A stretch of DNA of 64,000 bases. Source: Ralstonia sp. 25mfcol4.1. GTDB lineage: Bacteria; Pseudomonadota; Gammaproteobacteria; Burkholderiales; Burkholderiaceae. Positions within the stretch are counted from its first letter, which is position 1, and each line of letters begins with the position of its first letter. The notes beneath the pieces are model-generated. The model made no database searches. It saw nothing but the letters and a program-made list of their open reading frames with translations, and was not told where the DNA came from. The position numbers and the translations under genes were made by a program. Positions 1-8,612 of this stretch are shown piece by piece. The stretch spans positions 62,001 to 126,000 of the forward strand of contig NZ_FNJO01000007.1 in assembly GCF_900104095.1 (NCBI RefSeq). Reading direction: 5' to 3'.

Positions 1-217
1 GGCAAATCGGTGGGGCACATGCCATCGACGCGGCGAGGCAAGCAGGCGATCAGGCAATCGGACTTGTTATGCAACCAGTTGCATGATGAATCGCAAGGTA
101 TCACGTTCGCCGGGCTACCTGCAACTGGTTGCAATGACTATTTGCGGCACCGCCGCAGCGGCCAGTGGCGCATTGTCTACAATGGCCCCATTGCCTTAGC
201 GCCATGCAGGAGAAGAA
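1..217. other. Intergenic region upstream of the recombinase-like gene
   Basis: I see no supportable gene here. The stretch contains two 14-base near-palindromes (70-83 and 120-133), listed separately, and the Shine-Dalgarno AGGAGAAG (208-215) of the next gene. A minus-strand gene could begin near base 20 and run off the window edge (a CAT lies at 18-20), but only about six codons are visible, so it is not called. Confidence 0.5.
70..133. promoter_or_regulatory. Pair of mutually inverted 14-bp near-palindromes (candidate operators)
   Basis: TGCAACCAGTTGCA lies at 70-83 and TGCAACTGGTTGCA at 120-133. Each is the exact reverse complement of the other, and each is itself palindromic apart from the two central bases (TGCAAC-NN-GTTGCA). 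The centres are 50 bp apart, close to five helical turns, and the pair ends 85 bp before the recombinase-like gene. This is the layout of a dimeric repressor binding two sites on one DNA face. The regulator is unknown; a MarR-, GntR- or TetR-type protein encoded upstream of the window is possible. Confidence 0.5.
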
Positions 218-1279
218 GTGGTGACTCACCCCGCGATCGACGCCCGCCAGGCCGGCGGGGCGCAGCCGGTGTCCGACGACCTGTTCGATGCCGACCTTGC
301 CGCCTGGTATCGGCAGCCCGAACGTGCATTCGATGGCTGGCTGGCGCGGCATGGCTTTCGCCCCGGCACGGCCATCGTGTACCGCGCGATGTGGGGCAAG
401 TTGCTGCGCTGGTCCGCCGAACAGGGTCTGCCGCCACTGAAATGGTCGGCCGCCCAGATCGGCGCCTTTCTCGATGCGCAGAATCTGCACAAGCGACACC
501 GCTATCGATATGCGCGACTGATAGAGCGGATCTTCCATCACCTGGCTACACTGCAACAGAATTTGCACAATCCGGCCAGCCAGGCGGTCAAGGCGCATCT
601 GGCCGACGGCGAGAACGATCCCACCGCCTTCCTGCTGCCAGGCGAGCGCGACCTGCTGGTGGCCCGCATCCTGGCCCCCCAGCCGGAATTGCCAAGCGGC
701 AAGGATGCCAGGGGCGACATGTCCCCGACAGCCTGGAAGCGTGCCCGCGATGTGGCGCTGCTTGCCACCTTGCTGGGCGGCGGCCTGAAGGTTGCCGAGG
801 TGCGCGCGTTGCGCCTGGATGCCATCGAAGGCATCGACGGCGGTGCCATGGCCATCCGCATGGTTCGCCCCGATAACGGGCGTACTTATATGGTGCCGCT
901 GTTTGGCTTCGCCCATGCGCCGCTGCGCCGGTGGCTGGCGGTGCGTCAGGCGGCGGACTCTTTGGGCGACCTGGTATTCCCGGCGATGGCCAACGGCCGG
1001 CCGATGCATGCAGCGTCGATCTATCGCCGCATTGAAATCCTGCTGGAGGAGGCCGGCGTGCTGGCCGGACGCAGCGAGCGGGCGTCCCCCCAAACGCTGC
1101 GCAATACGTGTGGCGCCATGCATTTCGATGCCGGTACCACGCCGGCCGCCGTGGCCCAGCTGCTGGGCATGCGCGATCTCGAATCGGGCTGGCGGCTGCA
1201 CGCGGCCTACGAGGCGTGGCAGGCCCGCGCAGGGTTGCCTCTGATGGCGCCCCAGGCCGCGCGCGCCCCGGAATCCTGA
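218..1279 (+). CDS. Tyrosine recombinase/integrase-like protein, apparently catalytically degenerate
   Basis: The 353-residue protein has the two-domain layout of the phage integrase family: an N-terminal SAM-like core-binding region (about 30-125) and a C-terminal catalytic-type domain (about 150-345). The first arginine motif is recognisable (EVRALRL, near R199) and the second is present (R295). The His of the HxxR box is Gln (Q292), the later His/Trp is Met (M318), and the place where Tyr is expected nine residues further on is Leu (L327); the nearest Tyr is Y331. Strand cleavage is therefore doubtful, and a DNA-binding role or very divergent chemistry is possible. The start is GTG 218 or GTG 221 behind AGGAGAAG. 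No attachment site or other mobile gene is seen nearby. Confidence 0.75.
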   Translation: MVTHPAIDARQAGGAQPVSDDLFDADLAAWYRQPERAFDGWLARHGFRPGTAIVYRAMWGKLLRWSAEQGLPPLKWSAAQIGAFLDAQNLHKRHRYRYARLIERIFHHLATLQQNLHNPASQAVKAHLADGENDPTAFLLPGERDLLVARILAPQPELPSGKDARGDMSPTAWKRARDVALLATLLGGGLKVAEVRALRLDAIEGIDGGAMAIRMVRPDNGRTYMVPLFGFAHAPLRRWLAVRQAADSLGDLVFPAMANGRPMHAASIYRRIEILLEEAGVLAGRSERASPQTLRNTCGAMHFDAGTTPAAVAQLLGMRDLESGWRLHAAYEAWQARAGLPLMAPQAARAPES

Positions 1280-1398
1280 GAATCATTTGAATGCCGGACG
1301 CGGCCGTAATAGGGGTGGGATAAGATGTCGGATCGACGCGCGAATCCCGATCCGGATTCGGCCAGCGTCCTGAAATACTTACCGACCTGACAATTTCC

Positions 1399-2418
1399 AT
1401 GGCTGAAACGTTATTGCTGACCGGCGCAACCGGATATATCGCCTCGCACACCTGGGTGGCGTTGCATGAGGCGGGCTATCAAGTGATCGGACTTGATAAT
1501 CTGTGTAACAGCAGCCGCGAGGTGGTGAGCCGGCTGGCCCGCATTACTGGCACCACGCCGAATTTCGTCGAAGGCGATGTGCGCGATCGCGCGCTGCTGG
1601 ACCGCCTGTTTGCCGAGCACGAGATTGCCGGTGCGATTCATTTTGCGGCGCTGAAGGCCGTGGGCGAATCGGTCAGCAAGCCGCTCGAATATTACGGAAA
1701 CAACCTCGAAGGCATGATCACGCTATGCAGCGCCATGCAGGCGGCTGGCGTGCGGCAACTGGTGTTCAGTTCGTCGGCCACGGTCTATGGCAATCCGCAT
1801 ACGGTGCCTATTCTCGAGGATTTCCCGCTATCGGCCACCAATCCCTACGGGCAGACCAAATTGATGGGCGAGCAGATCCTGCGAGATCTGGAAAAATCCG
1901 ATCCGGAATGGCGTATCGCTTTTCTACGGTATTTCAATCCGGTCGGGGCACATGAAAGCGGCCTGATTGGCGAGGACCCTGGCGGCATTCCGAACAACCT
2001 GATGCCTTACGTGGCCCAGGTGGCAGGCGGACGCCGCGAAAAACTCAGTGTCTACGGTGGCGATTACCCCACCGTCGACGGAACCGGGGTGCGCGACTAC
2101 ATCCACGTCTGCGACCTGGCCGATGGCCATGTCGCGGCGCTGAACTACCTTCGCCAGCACCCGCGCGGGATGACCGTCAACCTCGGCACGGGCCGTGGCT
2201 ACAGCGTCCTGGAGGTAGTGAAGGCCTATGAACGTGCCAGCGGGCGCGCCGTACCCTATCAGATCGTCGAGCGGCGTCCGGGCGACATTGCCTCGTGCTA
2301 TGCCGATCCGGCGTTGGCGCAGCAGCTGCTGGGCTGGCAGGCCCGCCACGATCTGGACCGGATGTGCGAGGATTCATGGCGCTGGCAGTCGATGAATCCC
2401 AAGGGGTTTTCCGCCTGA
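1399..2418 (+). CDS. galE: UDP-glucose 4-epimerase
   Basis: This enzyme interconverts UDP-glucose and UDP-galactose with bound NAD, supplying galactosyl units for lipopolysaccharide or capsule. The 339-residue length is normal for GalE. The Rossmann motif GATGYIAS lies at residues 9-16, the catalytic Ser is in FSSSATVYG (near 124), and the YxxxK pair is Y150/K154. The C-terminal half has the expected substrate-loop motifs NPVGAH and GDYPTVDGTGVRDYIHV. It is monocistronic, closed by a strong terminator at 2433-2461, and unrelated in function to the recombinase-like gene upstream. Confidence 0.95.
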   Translation: MAETLLLTGATGYIASHTWVALHEAGYQVIGLDNLCNSSREVVSRLARITGTTPNFVEGDVRDRALLDRLFAEHEIAGAIHFAALKAVGESVSKPLEYYGNNLEGMITLCSAMQAAGVRQLVFSSSATVYGNPHTVPILEDFPLSATNPYGQTKLMGEQILRDLEKSDPEWRIAFLRYFNPVGAHESGLIGEDPGGIPNNLMPYVAQVAGGRREKLSVYGGDYPTVDGTGVRDYIHVCDLADGHVAALNYLRQHPRGMTVNLGTGRGYSVLEVVKAYERASGRAVPYQIVERRPGDIASCYADPALAQQLLGWQARHDLDRMCEDSWRWQSMNPKGFSA

Positions 2419-2432
2419 GCGGCACTCGACAA

Positions 2433-2461
2433 TAAAAAACCGGGCCTTGGCCCGGTTTTTC
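2433..2461. terminator. Bidirectional rho-independent terminator between galE and the H-NS-like gene
   Basis: An A-run leads into the stem CCGGGCC-TT-GGCCCGG, which is followed by a T-run (TTTTTC). The A-run and T-run allow it to end both plus-strand galE transcripts and minus-strand transcripts of the hns-like gene. Confidence 0.9.
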
Positions 2462-2487
2462 TTTGCTCGCGCGCGTGGCGTCGCGGC

Positions 2488-2799
2488 TTAGCGAATCAGG
2501 AAGTCTTCCATCGACTTGCCATTCGCCAGTGCCTGGGTCAGCCAGCCCGGACGCTTGCCGCGGCCGGTCCAGGTATTGCCGGCGCTATCGCGATAACGGA
2601 CCGGAACCTTGCGTGCGGTAGTGGCCTTCTTGCCGGCCACGCCTTTGCCACCAAATCCGAGATCTTCGGCGGTCAGGCCAAATTGTTCGATTTTCTCGCG
2701 AATCTCGGCGATCACCGTCGCTTGCTCGCGCGCCTTGATCTCTTCGGCCTGCCGCTGCAGTTCGCTGATTTTCTGAACGATTTCCTGATATGTCGCCAT
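2488..2799 (-). CDS. H-NS family nucleoid-associated protein
   Basis: This 103-residue DNA-binding protein should silence or shape AT-rich DNA. The N-terminal half (about 1-50) is a charged coiled coil for oligomerisation (MATYQEIVQKISELQRQAEE). The C-terminal part carries the H-NS minor-groove motif in the form TWTGRGKRPGWL (about 75-86), preceded by a basic AGKKATTARK linker. The start at 2799 is supported by GAGGG a few bases upstream and by the family's usual N-terminus; the open frame extends 38 codons further but without homology or a ribosome site. It is a short beta-proteobacterial type of H-NS, not MvaT. Confidence 0.88.
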   Translation of the reverse strand: MATYQEIVQKISELQRQAEEIKAREQATVIAEIREKIEQFGLTAEDLGFGGKGVAGKKATTARKVPVRYRDSAGNTWTGRGKRPGWLTQALANGKSMEDFLIR

Positions 2800-3353
2800 T
2801 TGTATCCCTCGATTTACTGGTGGGTCCGTGAATTGACGAAAAGCATTATAACCACTGTGGGCCGTGCTGCAAATGCTTTGCGGCCGCAAGCCAAAAAATA
2901 CGAAAAATCTCAATTAGGAAGAATTACTGAACTTATGACAAGGGCGATAGTCGGTTGTGCACGCGTGCTGGTGTGGCGGAATGCCCCAGCCGGGCGCCGG
3001 CCGCACGGCGGTGTACGGCGCACCCATCAATCGGAAAACATGAATCGAAACTTAATGCCGAAAATAACCATTCCGTTCTGATGCAAGGGTCTTTCAGCGA
3101 ACGCTGAATTCCGCAGGGTGGCGATATTCATTTGCGCCGCCTGTGCCGGGGAAGCCCGCCCTGGTGCCGTACGCGCCATATTCCGGACAGTGCAAAGTGC
3201 ATCACCCGCCATGCCTGAAAGCCATTTGCCGCGCAACTCAAGGAAGGCTGGGCGCTGGCCGTTATCGAGTCCTGAGCGGGCCGTACGGGGTGTCGGTCTG
3301 CCGGACCGAAGCAGGGGAGTGGCTTCGGGTTATCTCCTAATGATCAGCACATC
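2800..3353. other. 554-bp intergenic region between the H-NS-like gene and the first chemoreceptor
   Basis: The stretch contains AT-rich patches (about 2830-2940 and 3030-3075) that stand out from the GC-rich surroundings and would suit the promoter of the minus-strand H-NS-like gene. A candidate sigma-28 site at 3238-3265 is listed separately. I see no credible coding frame: the short open frames here lack ribosome sites and recognisable protein character. Confidence 0.5.
3238..3265 (+). promoter_or_regulatory. Candidate sigma-28 (FliA) promoter of the first chemoreceptor gene
   Basis: TCAA (3238-3241) is followed after 16 bp by GCCGTTAT (3258-3265), compared with the sigma-28 consensus TAAA-N15-GCCGATAA. 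The -10-like octamer is identical to the one before flhB (28761-28768). The site lies about 90 bp upstream of the receptor ATG. Confidence 0.35.
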
Positions 3354-5189
3354 ATGTCCTTTCATCAGAATATTCAGATCAAGACCCTCTTGCGGGGCGC
3401 CATGGCCGCGTTGGGAGGCATCCTGCTGGTTGTGGGCGGGGCAGGCTTGCACGGTATTTCGCAATCCAATGATGCGCTGAAGGAGACCTACGCCAACCAG
3501 CTGGCTTCGTCCCAGGCACTGGCCGAGGCGATGATCGGCACCACGCGCCTGCGCCTGGCGCTGGACCGTACCGTCATGCCCGGCAGCGAGGGCGAGGACA
3601 TGAACAAGCACGTCGAACGCTCGAAGGTCTTCGTCGAGTCGTCGGAAAAGGGCTGGAAGCGCTATTCGGCGTTGCCGCAGAACGACGAGGAAAAGACGCT
3701 GGCCACCGCGTTGGCCGCGAAACGCCAGGAGTTCTTCGAGGCGGGCGTAGCCAGGTGGCAGCAGGCGCTGACCTCCGGAAACCGAGAGGAAGCCCTGCGC
3801 ATTGCGCGCGAAGTCATGCCGGAACTGCAGCGCAGCATGTCCTCCGCGCACGAAAAGCTGGAGAAATTCCAGATGGAAGCCGGCAAGGCGAACTTCGAAG
3901 CGGCCCAGTCCCGGTTTGAAGCGATCCGCACGATGTCGATCCTGCTGATCGTCTTCGGCCTGGTCATTGCCGTGGTGGCCGCCATGATGCTCCACCGCGC
4001 CATCGTGCGACCGGTGGAAGAGGCGCTGTCGGTGTTCGAGCGCATGGCCGCCGGCGACCTGACGTCGCGCATCAGCAGCATGTCGAAGAACGAGGTGGGC
4101 CGCATGATGCAGGCGCTGGCCAGGATGCAGGACAGCCTGTCGGGCATCGTGTCGGAGGTGCGTACCGGCACCGATTCGATTGCCTCGGCCACCCAGCAGA
4201 TCTCGGCGGGCAATACCGACCTGTCGCAACGTACCGAAGAGCAGGCCGCCTCGCTGGAGCAGACCGCCGCCAGCATGGAAGAACTGACCACCGTGGTGCG
4301 CCAGAACGCCGACAACGCCCGTCAGGCCGGCGTGCTGGCCGGCGAGGCATCGCAGATCGCCATGAAGGGCGGCGACGTGGTGGGCCGCGTGGTGGACACC
4401 ATGAACGAGATCAACGGCGCATCGCGCAAGGTGGTCGAGATCATCGGCGTGATCGAAGGCATCGCCTTCCAGACCAACATCCTGGCGCTGAACGCCGCCG
4501 TGGAAGCCGCCCGTGCGGGCGAGCAAGGCCGCGGCTTTGCCGTGGTGGCCGGCGAGGTGCGCAGCCTGGCGCAGCGCAGCGCCAATGCCGCCAAGGAAAT
4601 CGAATCGCTGATCAGTGAATCCGGCCAGCGCGTGGAAAGCGGCACGAAGCTGGTGGCCGAAGCCGGCAACACCATGGGCGAGATCGTGCAGGCCGTGCGT
4701 CGCGTGACGGACATCATGAACGAGATCAGCGCCGCGTCGCAGGAACAGACCACCGGCATCGAGCAGGTGAACCAGGCCGTGGCCCAGATGGACCAGGTCA
4801 CTCAACAGAACGCGGCACTGGTGGAAGAAGCCGCCGCCGCCGCGGGCGCGCTGGAAGAACAGGCGCAGAAGCTCAAGAGCGTGGTGTCGGTGTTCTCGCT
4901 GGCGTCCGACGGCGGCGCGACGCGCCTGCTGGCAGCGCCGTCACGGCCCGCGCATGCGCTGGCTCCGGCCCAGCCCGTGGCCGCCCCGGTTGCATCGGCC
5001 GCATCGGCCGCACCCGCCGCAACGGGCAGGTCCACCGCCGTCGCCGGCGCTCACGAACGTGCGCCCGTGCGTCCCGCCGCCAAGCGTCCGCCCGTGGTGC
5101 GCAAGACCCGCGAGCCAAAGCTGCTGCGCCCCGCGCTGAACCAGCCGGCTGGCGCGTCGAACGCGGACGACAACTGGGCCGCCTTCTGA
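3354..5189 (+). CDS. Methyl-accepting chemotaxis protein (transmembrane, 4HB-type sensor, xWxxF tail)
   Basis: A chemoreceptor of 611 residues. Transmembrane helix 1 spans about 11-34, a periplasmic helical ligand domain follows to about 190, and helix 2 (about 193-213) leads into HAMP and the long cytoplasmic four-helix bundle. The hairpin tip holds the invariant core ([20 protein letters not shown]), where CheA and CheW bind. The C-terminus is an Ala/Pro-rich flexible linker ending in NWAAF, resembling the NWETF pentapeptide that tethers CheR and CheB in enteric receptors. The ligand is unknown. The ATG at 3354 has only a weak ribosome site. The signalling core is almost identical at DNA level to that of the receptor at 10423. 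Confidence 0.93.
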   Translation: MSFHQNIQIKTLLRGAMAALGGILLVVGGAGLHGISQSNDALKETYANQLASSQALAEAMIGTTRLRLALDRTVMPGSEGEDMNKHVERSKVFVESSEKGWKRYSALPQNDEEKTLATALAAKRQEFFEAGVARWQQALTSGNREEALRIAREVMPELQRSMSSAHEKLEKFQMEAGKANFEAAQSRFEAIRTMSILLIVFGLVIAVVAAMMLHRAIVRPVEEALSVFERMAAGDLTSRISSMSKNEVGRMMQALARMQDSLSGIVSEVRTGTDSIASATQQISAGNTDLSQRTEEQAASLEQTAASMEELTTVVRQNADNARQAGVLAGEASQIAMKGGDVVGRVVDTMNEINGASRKVVEIIGVIEGIAFQTNILALNAAVEAARAGEQGRGFAVVAGEVRSLAQRSANAAKEIESLISESGQRVESGTKLVAEAGNTMGEIVQAVRRVTDIMNEISAASQEQTTGIEQVNQAVAQMDQVTQQNAALVEEAAAAAGALEEQAQKLKSVVSVFSLASDGGATRLLAAPSRPAHALAPAQPVAAPVASAASAAPAATGRSTAVAGAHERAPVRPAAKRPPVVRKTREPKLLRPALNQPAGASNADDNWAAF

Positions 5190-5327
5190 TTGTTTCGAGC
5201 CCGACATAATCCGGACTGAGTGCCACAAGGTTCACACGGAGCGCGCAAGATGCCATGATGCGGGGTTTTGTCTGTCCCGCATCCCGGTGTTCCCCGCGCC
5301 CTTGCCGTTTCCCTTCGCGCAGCCCCA

Positions 5328-7307
5328 ATGATTGCCACGAATACCCTCCTGTTGCTGCTTGCAGCCGCGCTCGGCGTCGTTGCCGCGCGAGGCATGCGCG
5401 CTGCCAAGCCGGATGGCGAGCCGGGGCGCAAGGCTGTCCGATCGCTGGCGTGGTCGGCCGCGCTCCTGTCGCAGGCCACCACGGGCATGCCGCTCTGGGT
5501 GGCGGTGGCTTCGGGCACGCTGACGGCGGCCAACCGCGGCGCCGACGTGGCCGCAACCTTCGCCGCGACGCTGGCGGCAAGCCTGGCCGCGTCGCACCTG
5601 ATTGCCCCTGCCTGGCACTGGATGCGCCAGGGCAGCCGTGGCTGGCAGGTCGCCATCGTCACGGCCATGCTGGCGGGTGCCGGCCTGGTGGCGGTGGCCG
5701 GCGCACGGCTGGGCCGGGCCTGCGGCGGGCTGTCCATGTCGCCGCGCAACTGTCTGGACGTGGCCGGCCTGCATGGATCGGCGTGGCTGGCCGGCGGGCT
5801 GGCGCTGCTGTGCTCCGCGCTCTATGCGATGCATCGCATCCAGTCGCGCAGATGGGCCGGGGCCTATGCCGAGGGGGCGCTCGCCGACGACGCCTCTGAC
5901 GAATTCCCGGTTGCCGCGCGTGCCGGCGAGCCGCGCCTGGTGCGGCGCGGCCACGGTCGGATGGGTGGGCTGACCGTACGCTCGTCGGGCCGCGACCAGC
6001 CGCCCGTGGGCGAATACAGCGTCAGCAACGAAGACCTGCCCGACCGCACCGCCTTCGCGCGCTGGCTGGACCAGACCATCGCGCACGCCCGCCTGTCGGA
6101 AACCGCCTGCGCCGTGCTGTTGATCCATATTGCCGACTTCCGTGAAGTCGACGAAGTCTTCGAAGTCCGCGCCGACGACATCCTGGCCCAGGATGCCGGC
6201 GCGCTGGCCCAGGCCGCGCTGGAACCGCATCATTTCCTGGCCAGGCTGGCGCGCGATGAATTCGCGGTGGGCGTGCCCGAACTGGTGCAGCACAGCCGGG
6301 CGCACGAACTGGGCGCGCGCGTGCTGGGGTCGCTGTCCGAATTCGTGGCGGCGCGCGGGCTGCAGATGCAGATCGGCGTGAACATCGGCATCGCCATCTA
6401 TCCGCGCGACGCGGCCACGTCGGAATCGCTGATGCAGGCGGCGCGCGTCAGCCTGTCGGAGGCACGCGAAAGCGGGTCGAACCAGATGCGCGTGTTCAAT
6501 TCCGCCGCCGGCGAACGGGCGCGCCGCATGCGCGTCATCCGCCGCGATCTCTGGCCGGCCATCCAGGACGATGCCTTGTCGCTGATGTACCAGCCGAAAT
6601 ACGACGTGAAGTCGCGTGGGGTGGTGGGGGCCGAGGCGTTGTGCCGCTGGCGGCATCCGACGCTGGGCCCGGTCAATCCTGCCGAGTTCATCATGGTGGC
6701 CGAGCAGTCGGGCCAGATCGACAAGCTCGACGACTGGGTCATTTCGACGGTCTGCGCGCAGGTGCGCGCGTGGCAGGACGCGGGCCTGCAGACGGTGCCG
6801 GTGGCCATCAACGTGTCGGGGCTGCGCTTTGCCAGCCGCAACTTCCCGCAGTACCTGCTCGAACAGATTCACCAGCACGACATTCCGCCGTCGGCCATCA
6901 CGCTCGAGATTACCGAGACGGCCGCCATGAAGGACATCGGCAAGTCGATGGAGACGCTGGCCGAGCTGCAGTCGCTGGGCATCCACGTGGCGCTGGACGA
7001 CTTCGGCAGCGGCTACTCGAGCCTGGGCTACCTGAAGCGGCTGCGCGTGGGCACGCTCAAGATCGACCGCACGCTGATCGGCGGGCTGGACGCCGACCCG
7101 CAGGGCCGGGCGATCGTCGGGTCGATGGTGGCGCTGGCGCACGAACTGCGCATGAAGGTGGTTGCCGAAGGCGTGGAGTCGGCTTCGCAGCTGGACATCC
7201 TGCACGGCATGGGCTGCGACGAGGTGCAGGGCTACCTGATGGCCATGCCGCTCGACGCTCCGGCGTTTGCCGATCAATTGCATGGCGCCCAGCCGCTGCG
7301 CGCCTGA
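5328..7307 (+). CDS. Membrane-bound c-di-GMP phosphodiesterase with degenerate GGDEF and intact EAL domains
   Basis: A protein of 659 residues when started at ATG 5328; an in-frame TTG at 5268 is the alternative, and neither has a good ribosome site. The N-terminal ~180 residues hold several hydrophobic helices. A GGDEF-like domain (about 220-370) has LARDEF in place of the GGDEF loop, so cyclase activity is unlikely. The EAL domain (about 410-650) keeps the metal and catalytic motifs: EALCRWRHP, LEITET, ALDDFGSGYSS, KIDRTLI and VAEGVES. It should hydrolyse c-di-GMP, favouring swimming, which fits its place between two chemosensory genes. The degenerate GGDEF may act as a GTP sensor, as known for CC3396; that is inference. 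Confidence 0.88.
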   Translation: MIATNTLLLLLAAALGVVAARGMRAAKPDGEPGRKAVRSLAWSAALLSQATTGMPLWVAVASGTLTAANRGADVAATFAATLAASLAASHLIAPAWHWMRQGSRGWQVAIVTAMLAGAGLVAVAGARLGRACGGLSMSPRNCLDVAGLHGSAWLAGGLALLCSALYAMHRIQSRRWAGAYAEGALADDASDEFPVAARAGEPRLVRRGHGRMGGLTVRSSGRDQPPVGEYSVSNEDLPDRTAFARWLDQTIAHARLSETACAVLLIHIADFREVDEVFEVRADDILAQDAGALAQAALEPHHFLARLARDEFAVGVPELVQHSRAHELGARVLGSLSEFVAARGLQMQIGVNIGIAIYPRDAATSESLMQAARVSLSEARESGSNQMRVFNSAAGERARRMRVIRRDLWPAIQDDALSLMYQPKYDVKSRGVVGAEALCRWRHPTLGPVNPAEFIMVAEQSGQIDKLDDWVISTVCAQVRAWQDAGLQTVPVAINVSGLRFASRNFPQYLLEQIHQHDIPPSAITLEITETAAMKDIGKSMETLAELQSLGIHVALDDFGSGYSSLGYLKRLRVGTLKIDRTLIGGLDADPQGRAIVGSMVALAHELRMKVVAEGVESASQLDILHGMGCDEVQGYLMAMPLDAPAFADQLHGAQPLRA

Positions 7308-7344
7308 TCCGGCCCTGCAAAAAGTGAATAATTGTCAATAACGC

Positions 7345-7371
7345 TAAAGCGCGCGCCTGGCGTGTCGTTAT
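7345..7371 (+). promoter_or_regulatory. Candidate sigma-28 promoter of the CheY-like gene
   Basis: CTAAAG (TAAA at 7345-7348) is separated by the canonical 15 bp from GTCGTTAT (7364-7371), close to the sigma-28 -10 element GCCGATAA. It lies about 110 bp before the ATG at 7485 and just after the end of the EAL gene. Confidence 0.45.
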
Positions 7372-7484
7372 GAAGGTGACAGGGCAGTGGCGCAGGCCGG
7401 ATGTCGCACGCCCTGGCCTGCTGGCCTGTCCGTCGCCGGCCGTGCTGCCTTGCCACTGGCGGACCAACCCATACGGAGTCCCCG

Positions 7485-7868
7485 ATGTCCCTTCCGCACA
7501 TCCTAGTCGTTGACGATTCGCCATCCCTGCGCCGCATGACGGTCGCCTGCCTGCGCGCGGGCGGATTCACGGTGACCGAGGCGGCCGACGGCAAGGAGGC
7601 ACACGAGGTGGCCATGGAAGGGCAGTTCGGCATGCTGGTCACCGACCAGGTGATGCCCGTCATGGACGGCCTGTCGCTGATCCGCGCGCTGCGCGCCACC
7701 CCGGCCTATGCGTCGATGCCGATCCTGATGCTCTCGACCGAGCACGACGAACGCATCCTGGACCAGGCCCGCGAGGCCGGCGCGTCGGGGTTCCTGGCCA
7801 AGCCCTTCGATCCGGAAGACCTGCTGGCCTCCGTCCACGCGCTGCTGGACCCTCCCACGGAGGGGTAA
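7485..7868 (+). CDS. Single-domain CheY-like response regulator
   Basis: A stand-alone receiver of 127 residues. The acidic pair is D10/D11, the phospho-acceptor is D54 (LVTDQVMPVMDG), the switch Thr lies in MLSTEHDE, and the conserved Lys is in FLAKPFDPE. It has no output domain, so it should act by protein contact, on the motor, CheA or as a phosphate sink. It is distinct from the main CheY at 21866 and sits directly upstream of a cheW in the receptor island. The start at 7485 has CGGAG upstream, and earlier in-frame codons lack family similarity. Confidence 0.9.
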   Translation: MSLPHILVVDDSPSLRRMTVACLRAGGFTVTEAADGKEAHEVAMEGQFGMLVTDQVMPVMDGLSLIRALRATPAYASMPILMLSTEHDERILDQAREAGASGFLAKPFDPEDLLASVHALLDPPTEG

Positions 7869-7887
7869 GCCGGGCGCCAAGTCGTCC

Positions 7888-7914
7888 TTAATTCACCCCG
7901 CATCGTGCCGTAAA
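7888..7914 (+). promoter_or_regulatory. Candidate sigma-28 promoter of the first cheW
   Basis: TTAA (7888-7891) is followed after 15 bp by GCCGTAAA (7907-7914). Both partly match TAAA-N15-GCCGATAA. It lies about 130 bp before the cheW ATG. Confidence 0.35.
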
Positions 7915-8041
7915 TACTGGAGGGCCATAGCAGGTGGTCCGGCTCGGCCCATTGGGCTGCAGGCCGGCAGACCGCCTCGGGTCGCCAGCAGCCAGGGGCA
8001 CGCTTACCCCGGCCACGACCAACCTTGCCAGCGGGGGCAAC

Positions 8042-8530
8042 ATGAATACCAGCAACAACCGCGCGGACGGCGCGGGAGAAGAATTCCTGGCCTTCCGGCT
8101 CGGCCGCGAGGAATACGGCATCGACATCCTCAAGGTCCAGGAAATCCGTGGCTACGAATCGGTCACGCAGATCGCCAACGCGCCTGACTACCTGAAGGGC
8201 GTGGTCAACCTGCGCGGCACCATCGTCCCGATCATCGACCTGCGCATCAAGTTCAACCAGGCCGAAATCAGCTACGACCAGTACACGGTGGTGATCATCG
8301 TCGATATCCATGAACGCACGACGGGCATCGTGGTTGACGGCGTATCCGACGTGCTCACGCTGACCCCGTCGCAGATCAAGCCGGCGCCGACGCTGTCCGG
8401 CGGCGTGGCCACCGACTATATCCGCGGGCTTGGCTCTCTGGAGGGTCGCATGCTGATCCTGACCGATATCGAGAAGCTGATGAACGTTGACGACCTCGCG
8501 GCGCTCGACGCCGCGGCCGGCACCGCCTGA
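8042..8530 (+). CDS. cheW: CheW-type chemotaxis coupling protein (receptor-island copy)
   Basis: A 162-residue adaptor that bridges receptor tips and CheA. It consists of one CheW/SH3-like domain with the family signature segments [36 protein letters not shown] and [11 protein letters not shown]. The start at 8042 follows a purine-rich GCGGGGGC. It is closely similar to the second cheW (18555), so the strain has two couplers: this one is next to the Aer-like receptor, the other sits inside the core che operon. Whether they serve different receptor sets cannot be told from sequence. Confidence 0.93.
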   Translation: MNTSNNRADGAGEEFLAFRLGREEYGIDILKVQEIRGYESVTQIANAPDYLKGVVNLRGTIVPIIDLRIKFNQAEISYDQYTVVIIVDIHERTTGIVVDGVSDVLTLTPSQIKPAPTLSGGVATDYIRGLGSLEGRMLILTDIEKLMNVDDLAALDAAAGTA

Positions 8531-8612
8531 CCCACACCGTAACAAGCGGCCCGTAGCGCCCGCGCGAATGCGGGGCGCCGGTGCCGGAGCCTTCAACGCA
8601 GTTCGAGTACCC

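Noticed and set aside
1..20. Possible minus-strand gene starting near base 20
   Set aside because: Only about six codons are inside the window and no ribosome site is clear.
218..2418. Genomic island around the recombinase-like gene
   Set aside because: No tRNA, direct-repeat attachment site or other mobile gene was seen, base composition is ordinary, and the protein seems catalytically inactive.
3038..3067. GCCGAAAATAA near 3057 as a sigma-28 -10 element
   Set aside because: The expected -35 position holds ACATGAAT, with no TAAA, and the better-spaced site at 3238 is closer to the gene.
3330..4805. 491-codon open frame antisense to the first receptor (and similar frames antisense to the others)
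   Set aside because: His/Gly/Leu-rich, no start context or homology, and the receptors are well supported.
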